Below, one piece after another: positions 1-12,100 of a stretch of DNA of 64,000 nt. The notes beneath the pieces are model-generated. The model ran no database searches. It was not told where the DNA came from and worked only from the letters and a program-made list of their open reading frames with translations. The stretch is taken from positions 6,351,001 through 6,415,000 of the forward strand of contig JACCIC010000003.1 of NCBI GenBank assembly GCA_018907035.1, in the 5' to 3' direction. A program made the translations under genes and the position numbers. Each line of letters starts with the position of its first letter. Position 1 is the stretch's first letter. Source of the DNA: Sycobia sp. Sy_11. Its lineage: Eukaryota; Arthropoda; Insecta; Hymenoptera; Epichrysomallidae.

Positions 1-106
1 TGAATTTAGATTATCCAAAGAACAATCAATCGCTAAATTAGATATTTTAACAATAGGTAAAATTAAAAAATCTAAAGGTATTATGAATTACAGTGTATAT
101 ATATAA

Positions 107-143
<37 letters not shown>

Positions 144-251
144 GAATTCGCCGCGACGCGGGTTCACGGCCAATAATTGGACCGCTCACCTTGCTCCTTT
201 TTATTCGCAACAAGCAGGTCACGCATAATTTTCCTACGTACGGTCACCGTG

Positions 252-255
<4 letters not shown>

Positions 256-308
<53 letters not shown>
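256..308. repeat. (TA)n microsatellite
   Basis: Uninterrupted TA dinucleotide run of about 53 bp. The YIYIYI-type open frames across it are artefacts of the repeat. Confidence 0.95.
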
Positions 309-313
<5 letters not shown>

Positions 314-555
314 GCACACTACACGCGCGCATGCCTAAAGCTAGTTTTTAATGACTACCCCTCCTTCCTCATCCCAACCCGTGGATCCGTATAAGAACGC
401 GACAGAGCGCGCGCGTATATAGTATTAACAACTGCATTGCTCTAAAAGCGAATGCGAGACGAATGCTGCCTGCATAGTAAAAGCGAAGGAGAATCCGCGG
501 CGCGAAGCGCTCGCATTTATATTGCATTTGGCGATGAGGTAAAGCCGCGGTATAT

Positions 556-603
<48 letters not shown>

Positions 604-780
604 AACGCGCGAGCGTTTGACCACTCTGTGCAAGCGCGTTTTCCGATGGCTATTTAAGGTCCGCGCTTGGTTATGTCTATAGATAGCATCGGGCGGAGCG
701 CCGATGCTTCGGTCCAGAGAGCGCGCCTGTATATCGCGCGAATCGTCCGACGAGCTCGTGTTCTCTATCTCTTATTCGGA

Positions 781-889
<109 letters not shown>

Positions 890-923
890 ATGGAAGTATA
901 AAGACAAAGAAAAAAGACAAGAG

Positions 924-969
<46 letters not shown>

Positions 970-1159
970 CGAACGAACGTTGAGTTGTTGGTTTTGTTAC
1001 GAGTATCTGTAGACCATTTGTTTATCAATGAATTTGAGATTTTGAGCGTGAAAATGTGCGTGAAGTTCAACTCATGTAATGGGAAACAATAATAATTCAT
1101 GGTTAATTCATGATTCGAATTACATGTTAAATAAAAGAAAGGAATATTTCAATATATTT

Positions 1160-1162
<3 letters not shown>

Positions 1163-1220
<58 letters not shown>
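1163..1220. repeat. (TA)n microsatellite
   Basis: Uninterrupted TA run of about 58 bp. Confidence 0.95.
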
Positions 1221-1222
<2 letters not shown>

Positions 1223-1686
1223 TTTCTATGCACACACAATTTCAATACTAAATAATTACTTGTAACGTATATAAATGCCTTACCATACAATTATGTTTTT
1301 TATTAAATTTTTTTTTTATCAAAATTTATCAACAACGATCGTTCGCGTCTCTGTTAATACTTTGGCTCGTGTATCGGTAAATAATTTAATAATTTTCCGA
1401 ACGGATCGATAAATAATTAGTGGAGAGCCCGTCCCGTCGGTGAAACATACTTTATACGAATGCACTTTAATCGTATAAACGCATGAATAAAAATACACAT
1501 CGCGCTTTCCTGGCGACTGGGCACTTAAGCTTGTAGGCGCGCGGTTCGCTTTTTATAGCACGCTTAAAACGATGCATTTTATCGCATTGAGATTCAATGG
1601 AAGAGTGGATTCGCGCAAATCATTACATTATCGCGTCAGCTTTTACGCTTCTGTAGCGTGTTTTATGTATCTGTATAAAAAATTGT

Positions 1687-1688
<2 letters not shown>

Positions 1689-1739
<51 letters not shown>
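1689..1739. repeat. (TA)n microsatellite
   Basis: Uninterrupted TA run of about 51 bp. Confidence 0.95.
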
Positions 1740-1742
<3 letters not shown>

Positions 1743-3144
1743 TGTGTAATAAATCATTCTTTGCTTTTTTTGTCGCGTTACATAATTACAGTTTTTAACT
1801 AAACTAAAAAAATCAGCGTTTATTACTTCCGGTACTACATATACATACATTTCGAGAATAAATATTCGCGCGTATCAAAGTTTTCTTACAAAAAATGTAA
1901 TGGAAAATTACAGGAATATATTGCTTATCGGTTAATGCAAAATTTATTCTTTAGACTTCATGACAGGATCAAAGTATGCTTTTTAAGGGATAAACGAACA
2001 ATTTGCTATGAAAAGTAAAAAGAAAGAGATTTTCTTAATGAAAATCTTTAATAAAAACGCTCGAGAGAGGATTTTATTTTGATAATGATCAAGTTACCCC
2101 CCCCCCCCCAAAGAAGACCAGTACATTTTCAACAGTCGCAACGAAGACCAATACATTCGAAAGTTTTGTTTTTAATCGAGAACCAACATCTCTTATATTT
2201 TTCCGCGCAAGACTTTATCTTCCGCCATTATCTGTGAATTGTATTATTTTCGTGAACGAATCGAATTGCGCTACATTTTATTGGCTATTGAATTCTATTA
2301 GTCTTCGTTGGGGACACTCAAGTACAATAGATTGTAAATAAAATATTCCTATTCCAATAAACGAGCTATTATATATTTGCAATATGGACTTTTTATGCAA
2401 TATATTATTTAAAATTTTTAATAAAGAAGCAATATTCTGATATATTGCTCGAAGTAAATTAGATCATTTGTTCTTAGATTAATATGGATTATGCTAATTT
2501 TACATTGTTATGTAAAAATAAAAAAGCTGAGAACAATATAAAATGAAAGTTATATAGTATGTTAAATTACTTGTTAAATCAAAATTACTTCCTTGAATAT
2601 TTTTTTTATAATATAGTCATTTAGTACGATTCTACAGCTTACATTTTATTATCACATTATTATAATGTTATTGTTGTATATAATACAACATAATGTGTAA
2701 ATAATGTTAAGTGAATTGTGAAAAAGCAAATAACTTGTTTTTTTAAGTTGTTTCTAAGTGCAATTTAAATCCTAATATACGGTATCCTAACTCTTCCAGC
2801 TTTGTAAGTACTATGGAGAAATTAAAATCAAATCCCACGCAAGTTTGCCATGTACCCGACAATTATGTGACATTAAATATGAATCTTTCGTCAAAATATT
2901 CCAATTAAATGAACGTACATGGTTACAGCTTTGCAGAAACAATAATTCGATTATCGTCGGCCGTTTCGGGGACCGAGTTACTGTCGCGACAACGTATACG
3001 AAGCGAACGGATGCAGAACAAAATGACGAATTTTATATACATAATGTACACATACATAGACATCAGTAACTTAAAAGAATTATTATTTTTTTAATCTGTC
3101 CCCATTCCCTCCCCCTCCTTACAACCGAACGAAAAACCCCGCAG

Positions 3145-6100
3145 CGACCACGAGTACGAGCCGATCGGCACGCCGGCCATACGCATGGCGATGTCCCAGC
3201 ACTCGGTGTCGATGCGGCTGTGCGCCCCGGTGGTCAAGATCACGGACACGGACGTGGTGCCCGTCGCCGACAGCGACGACAGCATCGACGACCGCTGCCG
3301 CTTCCAGGGGCGCGCCCTCGTGCTCGAGGGCGACGTCGTACTGCCGCTCGACGGCAGGATCGAGGACAGCGCGATGGAGAGCAGAAATCTGGGCGACCAG
3401 ACCCAGGAGAATTCCGTGGACGAGCTCGAGACGACGCAGGAGCTGCAGGACAGGCTCGAGGCCAGGTACTTCCTGAGCCCGTCCGCGGCGTCGGAGGCGA
3501 CGGAGCCGATTAAGACCGATGGGCACGAAGTCGACGCGAGTCGGGTAAGTTAATTGGGATATGTAACTTTGGAATCGGTTCGAGCATTTTCAACGACTCC
3601 AAGAGTTCGAATGTTTAGATCCTCCAGCCGGTTCGATCAGTTTGAATCTCTGGTTGCGCGCGAAAGCGCTCGTGCGTTTCAGATATTCGCATGGGGAACC
3701 ATCGAAATTCAAAGCTGTAAAAATATTTATATTTCATAATTGTAAGTAGCGCGTCGTTTGCGAAAGGTCTGATCCAATAGTACATTGACCAAAAATGTCC
3801 AATGTTTGCAGAAGTCCCGATTATGCGGTTTCCGTAAACTTCTTCCGTAAACATGGGGCACCTATAGCCATGGTATTTTCAACCACTCCGTTCGTAAAAG
3901 TTCGTGATTTATATCTAATTCTTATGTATAAATAAAATTTTATTAGTATCTTATATAGATGTTAGAGAACACTTATAAAGTCGGATCTTTCACATATGTT
4001 CGAATCGTTTGAACATTCAGAGATTCAAGTTGTTCCAAATACTCGAACATTCAGAGGTTCAAACTTTTGAATACAAAGAGCTTCAACGTTAAAAAATTAA
4101 CACTCTTTAAATCAGTTTCAACGCTCACAAGTTGGAACTGTGCGAATCTTAGATTTAAATCGATTCAAACCTCTAGTATTGGAACTGTTCGAACAATGAA
4201 TATTGCCTAGCCCAAGTTATTGGTGAATAAAATATTTGTAAACATGAGTATAATATTAAAGCAATATGATGTATTGCTCCCTTACCCCTTTATTTTTATT
4301 ATGGAGATATCGATAAGCGCTGTTATAATATTGCTCATAATATTTGTTAATTTATTATTCATGAACTGGTCTCTCTAAGCGACATAAAATCAGCAATGTT
4401 TTAAGTAAAGTTTCTTACCAAAGATATATACAAGCTATATATAATATAAATATATTTAGCTTACTATCCCCATTACTTTTATTTCCATTGATACTTTTTT
4501 ATTTTATTTAAATGCTTATGTTGGATGATAAATGACTGCAATGCCAGTAGCCAAATTTCTCTATAGTTTTATTACATTTTCTTCTCTCGACATACCGAAA
4601 CTATACTTAGAAGCGGTCAACTCGGATGCTATCTCGACTTCGAGAGAGAATACGAAGCATCTAATATAAGCAGTTCATGATACATAGAATTTTCTTGGAA
4701 ATAATATTTTTTATGCTATTAAAATTTTCGCAAAAACATAACTATTTAAATTAAATGTTTTATCAAAATTTATTTTATAATGTTTATTTAATTAATTAAT
4801 TATGCTATTTAATACTGTTGAAGTTTATAAATTTGCATGAACTGCACTATGGGAATTGATAATAATCTTTATAATATAGAAATTAATAAATATTTTTTTA
4901 TTGGTCTTACAGTCCAATCAATTTTGGGCAGTCGACATAAGTACAATTCAATTGTTTTATAATATAGAATTCTTTTTTAATTCGTAATTATATTTTCCCA
5001 AAAAAATTTTTATTTTATATTTCCAGGACAAACCCAAGTTCAATAAGCTCTTTATTATAAATCGCATAAACAGTTTAGACCGTTTCTAACTAAATTCCTA
5101 TTACATATAATTCATCACTGAAAAGACATAGAGCGCAATTACTTTATGAACAATCCCTGCGAAATAAGAATAAACAAAAGAAATTTTTTGATTTTATAGG
5201 TGAACTCGACAAATAAAGAGGACGCGTCTATGCAGCAGGGTGCCCGGGGTATCCAGGAGCGCCTGAAGAGCCAGGCTGGAAAAATTCGCTCTCGCTTCAA
5301 GAACATTCAGAAACCCACCTTTTCCATACCCCATCCGCGCGCCAAGGCCGCCAAAAAGTCGAAGAGCCCGACGCGTATGGCGGCGACGAAGGCGAAGGCC
5401 CCGGCGTCGCCGCGGGCGGACCAGAAGGCCAGCCGTATGGAGCGATTCCGCATGGCACTGCCGGAGCGGCCGCGATTCTCGCTGCCCGACAAATCCAAGT
5501 TCCATCTGCCGGATCGTCCCAAGTTCAATCTGCCCGAGCGGCCCAAGTTCAATCTGCCCGACAGATCCAAGTTCCATCTGCCGGAGCGTCCCAAGTTCAG
5601 TCTTCCCGACAAGTCCAAGTTCCACATAAAGAGGCCCAACATTCAGCTGCCCAAATCGCTCAGCCGTCCAAAGAGAACCGCGTCACAAAGATCCGCACAG
5701 GTATACATTTAATTATTTATTTAATCATTTATTTGCCAATGCTATTCTACAATAGTATACAATTTCTAGAGATATTATATCGGTTAATAATTTATGAGAT
5801 TTTTACAAACATTGAATCCTAAGATTAAAACAAAAATCTGCAGAATTATGAAACGCAGTAATGCTCAGATATTTCTACAATAGAGGAGTGATAACTATAA
5901 TTAAAACAATAGTTAATACTGTATTTGAATGAAATTGGTAGATTTTTATAGATAGGTACTGTTTTTATATAACTGTTTCTCAACATTAAAATAATTCTTA
6001 TGATAACTGTTCTCAGCTAAACTAACCAATATTTTTAACGGTTTTACAGCTCTTATAAAATAATATAATTATAAATACAAACTGTCGTCCTTGTTTATAT

Positions 6101-9100
6101 AGTAATCACCCTCGCAGAATCTGAAACAAATTTCAGGTTTATTTCAAAATATTGGTTATCTTAACTGGTTGGTTTGAATAGGCATAAACCGTAACTTTAA
6201 GACTGAATTACATAAATATTCAAATTGACTGTATAGACTAACTAGAGAGCATATTGTTCTTCTTTTTTTTTATTAATTCGCGAGAGCAGAGCCAAGCCTC
6301 GACCGCGGACTCGGCGGCCGGCCCGAAACGCACCATTTTCGACTTCTCCACATATCCGCGGCCCAAGCTGTTCGATCGCAAATCGAAGGCCAAGGGCGAG
6401 TACGCGACCTCGTCGCCGAAGGAGTCGCGCGCCCAATCGTCCGAGTCCTCGACGTTTCCGCGCGCCAATAAGAAGAAGCCGTCGATGTCGCTGAGCGCCC
6501 GCTGGGCCCAGCGCTTCGGCGAGACGATAAGCGGCTTTCACGAGGGGCCGTCGACGGCGCCGGCGCCGGTCGACCGATCCAAGCCCTGGAGGCATCCGTC
6601 CCTCGAGGAGCCGAGGCTGTCGCTGAAGCCCCAGACGTCAGAGGAGGAGGAGGAGAAACTGCCCTGGGAAGACACCGAGAGGAGAACGTATGACGCCGAG
6701 GACGAGGCTCTGCCGGACGACCACGAGGAGGAGAGGAGAAGCTCATACGGAGAGAGTCATCTGATTAAGGTGGTATATACATGTTAAAACCTCGTAAGAA
6801 ATTCACCTAGCTGCTTTTCGTTTCATCGTTATAACTCAATGTGTGGCTTGATTGTTATTGTTTCGTTATTGTTTTAGGTTAGATCTCGCATTTTTTTATG
6901 ACATACTTGTATATAAATTTGATATTTGCTTGGAATGTTAAACATTCTTTTTAGTTAATAATACAATTTATGATAAGCATGCGTATTGCTTTGACTAGTA
7001 TGAACTAAATCTTAGGAATGAGATTACAATGAATGGTATTAATGTGCACGATTGTGAAGAGTTTCACTAAGTGGATTTTTATCTTAACTTTAGAACTACG
7101 TTGAATGAAATTCATAATTGGTATAAGAATTTTTTTTTCATAACATATGTTTATTAACAAAAGTATCATAAATTCACTCTAACTGATATTTAAAAAAATT
7201 CAATTATAGAACAATTATTTACCTTATTTTGTGAAATTATAAAATTTTTAAGTTAAAAACAAATAACGCTTATGGAACTCAAAATTAATATTAAGATAAA
7301 GTTAACATGCAAACTATGCAAGTACTTAGGTGAATTTCTGTGCGAGATTTTAACATGTATGTACCCCAAAAGGAATCCCAGCTTACCAGTGATAAGGACC
7401 CGATTAAGGATCCACGCGGTTACGACGAACAATTTCTGAACCGCATCAATGGCGAGGAACCAAAGAAGAAAGTCAGATTGATTGAAGACGATCAGGGATC
7501 GATTGTTGATCCTGAGGTATTAAAAAATTTTATGTTGACGTATATAATACTTATACAGCATATGAAACAATCGTCACGTAAACGTCAATAAATTATTTAT
7601 CAGGTTGAAGATGATATTACATATCATCCAAAAGGACTGTACGATGGTTCTTTTCCGCCTGTCGATCCGCGAGACTTCATTCGGAACCAGGCTAACTCGG
7701 TGGAGTTGTCGGAAGACGAAGAGGGTTCTTCGATGAGATCGGATAGAGAAGTGCAACGATCGAGTGGCAGCTCGATCGAGCGTCGCCGTCGTGGAGTCAT
7801 CGAAGAAATTGACTCCGATGAATTTTTCTTGAGGGAAAGGGGCATTAGCCAAGAGAATATGAGATTCCATCTGATTAGTGAAATCAGGTAATGTTTCTAT
7901 GTGATCGAGTGATAAAACTATTATATTGGCTATTGCTGAATTTTTTTTTCATTATGTTTCATTTTTTATATATTTTATTATTCTACTATGATTATTTTAT
8001 CTTCGATGACGATGGATGTATGATTCTGCATAATCACTGCATATTACTTAAAACAAAATGTTTAAGTAGATAAATCTTCACATTTACGGTGTATCGTTTG
8101 GTAGGTCATCTAATTTTTGTAATTTGAATGGTTTTTATAGTTACGTTTAATACTGCATCAAATAAAAGTATAACTTAATCTAGTTCCAGCATTAAAAATT
8201 AAGTCTATACTATTAGTTATATGTACTTTAACAGCATTGTTGATAGTTTATTTTAGTATAGAATATAAATAGTATATATTTATTAATACAGTCTACGTGC
8301 ATTTTTTTATACTAAATATTGATAGCACTCATTATACTTTACTATGGTTTCAAAAAATGGCATCTTTTTAAAACGCAGATTGCACTATTTACTCTTTGCA
8401 ATCCAATTGATCATATAATGTGCATATATCATTAAATAATGATAACAGAAACTAATTATTAATTCATTCTAAAAAATCATTTTGAAAGTTTTAATTTCAT
8501 ATGTTACAAACACTAGTATTCGTTTAAAATTATCTGCTACAAAAATCAATCTCATAAATTCCTCAGAGATGCACTGAGGCCGAGAAATGGATTGGAAGAT
8601 GAGGTACCACCTCAGCGTCCAAAACGCTCTCGATCTCAACGCAAGCGTAGAGACGCATCCATGGAATCGTACGATGCGACACCACCGCCAGAGAGGCCGA
8701 AACGCGATCGAAATTCTCTAAGACGCAGTCAAGAGTCCTTCGCCACTCAGCCGTCCCTTGATCGTGCCAGTAGTTTGTCGAGACATCGAATTGTCTACCA
8801 AACCGAAACTCCGATAAACTATAGTAAAGACGAGCTATTTACGGAGCCTCTAGACGACATTGTTGTTGTAAAACCCGTCCGAAGAAAGTCCAAAAGTTCT
8901 TTAAGAAGTCAGAGTCAAAGTAGATTGCCGCTCGAAGAGCAAAATATTGTATTGGCACCGATACATCCCACAATGCAATCGCTACCTCCGCTGCAGAGTG
9001 ATAATGTGCCACCTGTTCCTTCCCGTAGAAAAAGGTTCCGGAGGCAGCTCTCACCCAGTCTTAGGTAAAAAAAATCAATTATTAGTATCTTTCTTGTTGC

Positions 9101-12100
9101 TGAGAACAATGAGGTTGAATATAAACATGCCTATCACAATAATCTATTGACCTGGGTGTAATTGGATATCCAGATCTCAATGGATCTAGCTGAAAATCCA
9201 AAATGATAAAAATGATGTTTTTTTCATTCATATAAATGAAATTGTAAATTAAGATTCTTTTTTCTTTTTGAGCGGATCTAGGTAGATCCATTCCTACATC
9301 TTCTCAAATCCATTTGGATGAATTTGGATAGGTTTGGATATCCACGTTTATCAATATCAATTGATCTGTCCATGGACGTTAATTTACTCGTATCGATCTG
9401 GATAGATCGACATAAACATGCTCAAAAAGAAAAGAAAATCGGAAAGTCAAAAATTAATTATAAAGAATATGTGCGATGGAAATGAATTACAAAATTTCGT
9501 TTTATTTCAGCATGGGAACAGTAGACAGTGCATTGTGCAATGGATACGGCGATGCTAACTCCCCGAGGCATTCGCACGAAAGAATACCTGCTACTCCACC
9601 CCCTACGCCTCCTCCATTATTCCACAGCGATGTCGTAGATGGCATTCGTATGATGAATGAGTTGAATTACATCGAGCCAGAAACGGCGTCGATCCCGGTG
9701 CCACCGAAACGGACCCGGTCGCACTCGAGAACGGCTAGTCTGGCGCCCGAGGACGACCGCACGTCTCACGGCGCGGAATCGTTACCGGGCGATTTTGGCT
9801 ACTGCGACGAGGATCTGCCACCGATACCGCGAGATTCCTCGTCGCGCGAGCCCAGCCTTCCCGGTTACGCAGTGATCGAGAAGCGAGATAAACCACCGAG
9901 ACCGCCACCGCCCAGAAGAAAGAGGCAGGACAAATTCGCAACGGCACCGAGACCGTCCAAGCGTGGTCCACAGAGGCTCACCAGGCCATACAGCACTTTG
10001 AGGCCAGCCAAGTCCGATACGATAAGGTATTTTATGATCATGATCATGAAATTTTCTTAGACATATTAATAGTTTATAATAACGTCGTTATGGAAAAAAC
10101 TGTTTTGGAAGAAATTCATGATTAAATTAGGAACAAATGCGTACAGTTTAGTAGTCTGGGAATAATACTTCAAAAAACATATTTTATCAGTAGAAAATCT
10201 ACCGATTCGATGCAATTCATCGATGCCGATTATTCTCTCGGACACGACGATCAGGATTTCCACAAAGATCTGCGAAGCGGCGAGGTTCTCAGCAGGGTGC
10301 AAGGTCGTCCGTTGCCTGCGCCTCCGCGTCCACCCCGGCATCGTAAGAGTTTCCGCAGAATTTTACCGCGCGCCATTACGCCCGATTTCTCAGAAACGGT
10401 GGCATCGACTCAGACGGACCCGTTGCCAGACGATCTCGTTATCGAGGAAGAAATCACGATGGCCAAGCTCATCATGTCACCTTCGAGGTCGGGATCAGCG
10501 CAGGTGCTTATCAGTACGGAACGGATACCGAGCCCTTCGAGTGGAAGTGTCAAGAGCGCTGCGAGCACGACACCGCCAATACCGCCGCTGCCGAGCAACA
10601 CGCAACAGAGGGATGTGGACAGGAGTCGAGCTGTCGAAGAATCATGTAAGCTTGATACATTGTACATCAGACCTATATTATGTAATTTATAGATGTTGTT
10701 AAATTCACATATTACTTTAGAGAGAGAGAGAGAGAGAGAGAGAGAATACATTTTCGAATTTTTCATAAAGGATATAGTCTGTATAGACAGCGGATACTTC
10801 TAATAATTTCTTTATTCGATAATCCAATATTATAATTCTAGAACAATACAATAAATATTTTTATAAATAAACAATTTAAGAAATAATCATCATGATTTTA
10901 TTACATAATATACATTATAGGCCCATATAAAGTAAAAATCCTAAAAACAAATTGCGGAAAATAACTGCACGATTTCTATATATAGTATGTTTTGTGGGAT
11001 ATTATAGTATTAAATAAAAATCTACATTGAGTATTTTGTTCTCGAATGTCAGAACTCTTGTGTATTCACAAAACTCTTGTTGTGATAGAAAAAATGTTCA
11101 ATGAATTTGAATTAAACATTTAAAAAAAGATATACGCAAGAGACATGCAGTTATCTTTTCTTTATTTTTGATTTGCCATTTAGTTTCATCTACAACGATT
11201 AATAATTTCGTTACTTATACAGCAGAAAGAATTATTTTCTATATAAACTTACAGATGAAAGCGAACATAAAATTCCGCCCTCCGATGAATCAAGGCGAAT
11301 AGATCCATCTCAACTGGATATTCTTCGCTCGGTTCTGTTTTCGACCGATGAGCCACTTAAAATCCCCACCTTAGAAGTGGGAGATTTGAAGGTTGATCGG
11401 TTGACCGTTTCCCAACTGGAGGCGTATAAAGTGGCAGCCTCCGAAATCGATGCCATTGTTGTTTCTGCTACTGAAATGTCAAACAAGGGTGAAACCGAGG
11501 GCGGGATACATCCCTCGCTGCTTCAAGAATTGATATCTATAAGAAATCAATTAGGTAAAAGTCAGCTACAAATTCTACATGCTTTCGTTAATTCGGTACG
11601 CCTTAGATCTAAACATATTTTTTATTTGAAATTGGCTGTTAGAAAAATATTTTTCTATTGCTTGAGTAATTTTCTTATAATAGTTAAATTTTTTTTTTTT
11701 TTAATCATATGTGTATCCCCATAAGAGACTCTACCATTGCTTATTCAATATATTTAAATACCAAAAAATATAATAAATTTTTCATTAATTAAATTTACAT
11801 AAATATTACGCCGTTGATACTCGTAGAAGCGGTTACGGCGGCACAATCGCAATCCAGACCGCAATCTGTCATGGAAGATGCTTGCACAGCAACCAGCAAT
11901 GAGAGGATCGACATATCAATACAAGATCTCACTAAAGAAAGCGAGAAAAATACACTTGAGAGGAGTAGATCCTTTACTAGGGAAAGTTCGCCATTGCTGG
12001 CAGTACAGCCCCCTGTTGCCGAACAAGAGTCGACGGTAGAAATGGGTCGTACCGTCTTCCCACAGTCCGGTTCAATAAACGATTTGACATCGAATTCGGA

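Noticed and set aside
2813..2908. A 31-codon ATG-initiated frame as the first exon of the unknown gene
   Set aside because: It runs to a stop without a usable donor of the right phase, and the exon at 3145 needs one base carried over from upstream.
3119..3526. A 135-codon antisense open frame opposite the first visible exon of the unknown gene, and a similar one at 6242-6746
   Set aside because: GC-rich coding exons leave the opposite strand open by chance; the plus-strand reading is supported by matching splice sites and phases.
5194..5642. Repetitive antisense open frames (LGRSGRWNLD and ELGxxGQ types) opposite the octapeptide array
   Set aside because: The 24-bp tandem repeat lacks stops on both strands, so these are shadows of the coding repeat.
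11555..11595. Alternative donor at 11595 extending the exon of the unknown gene
   Set aside because: It ends in phase 0, which does not fit the next exon; the donor at 11554 (phase 1) does.
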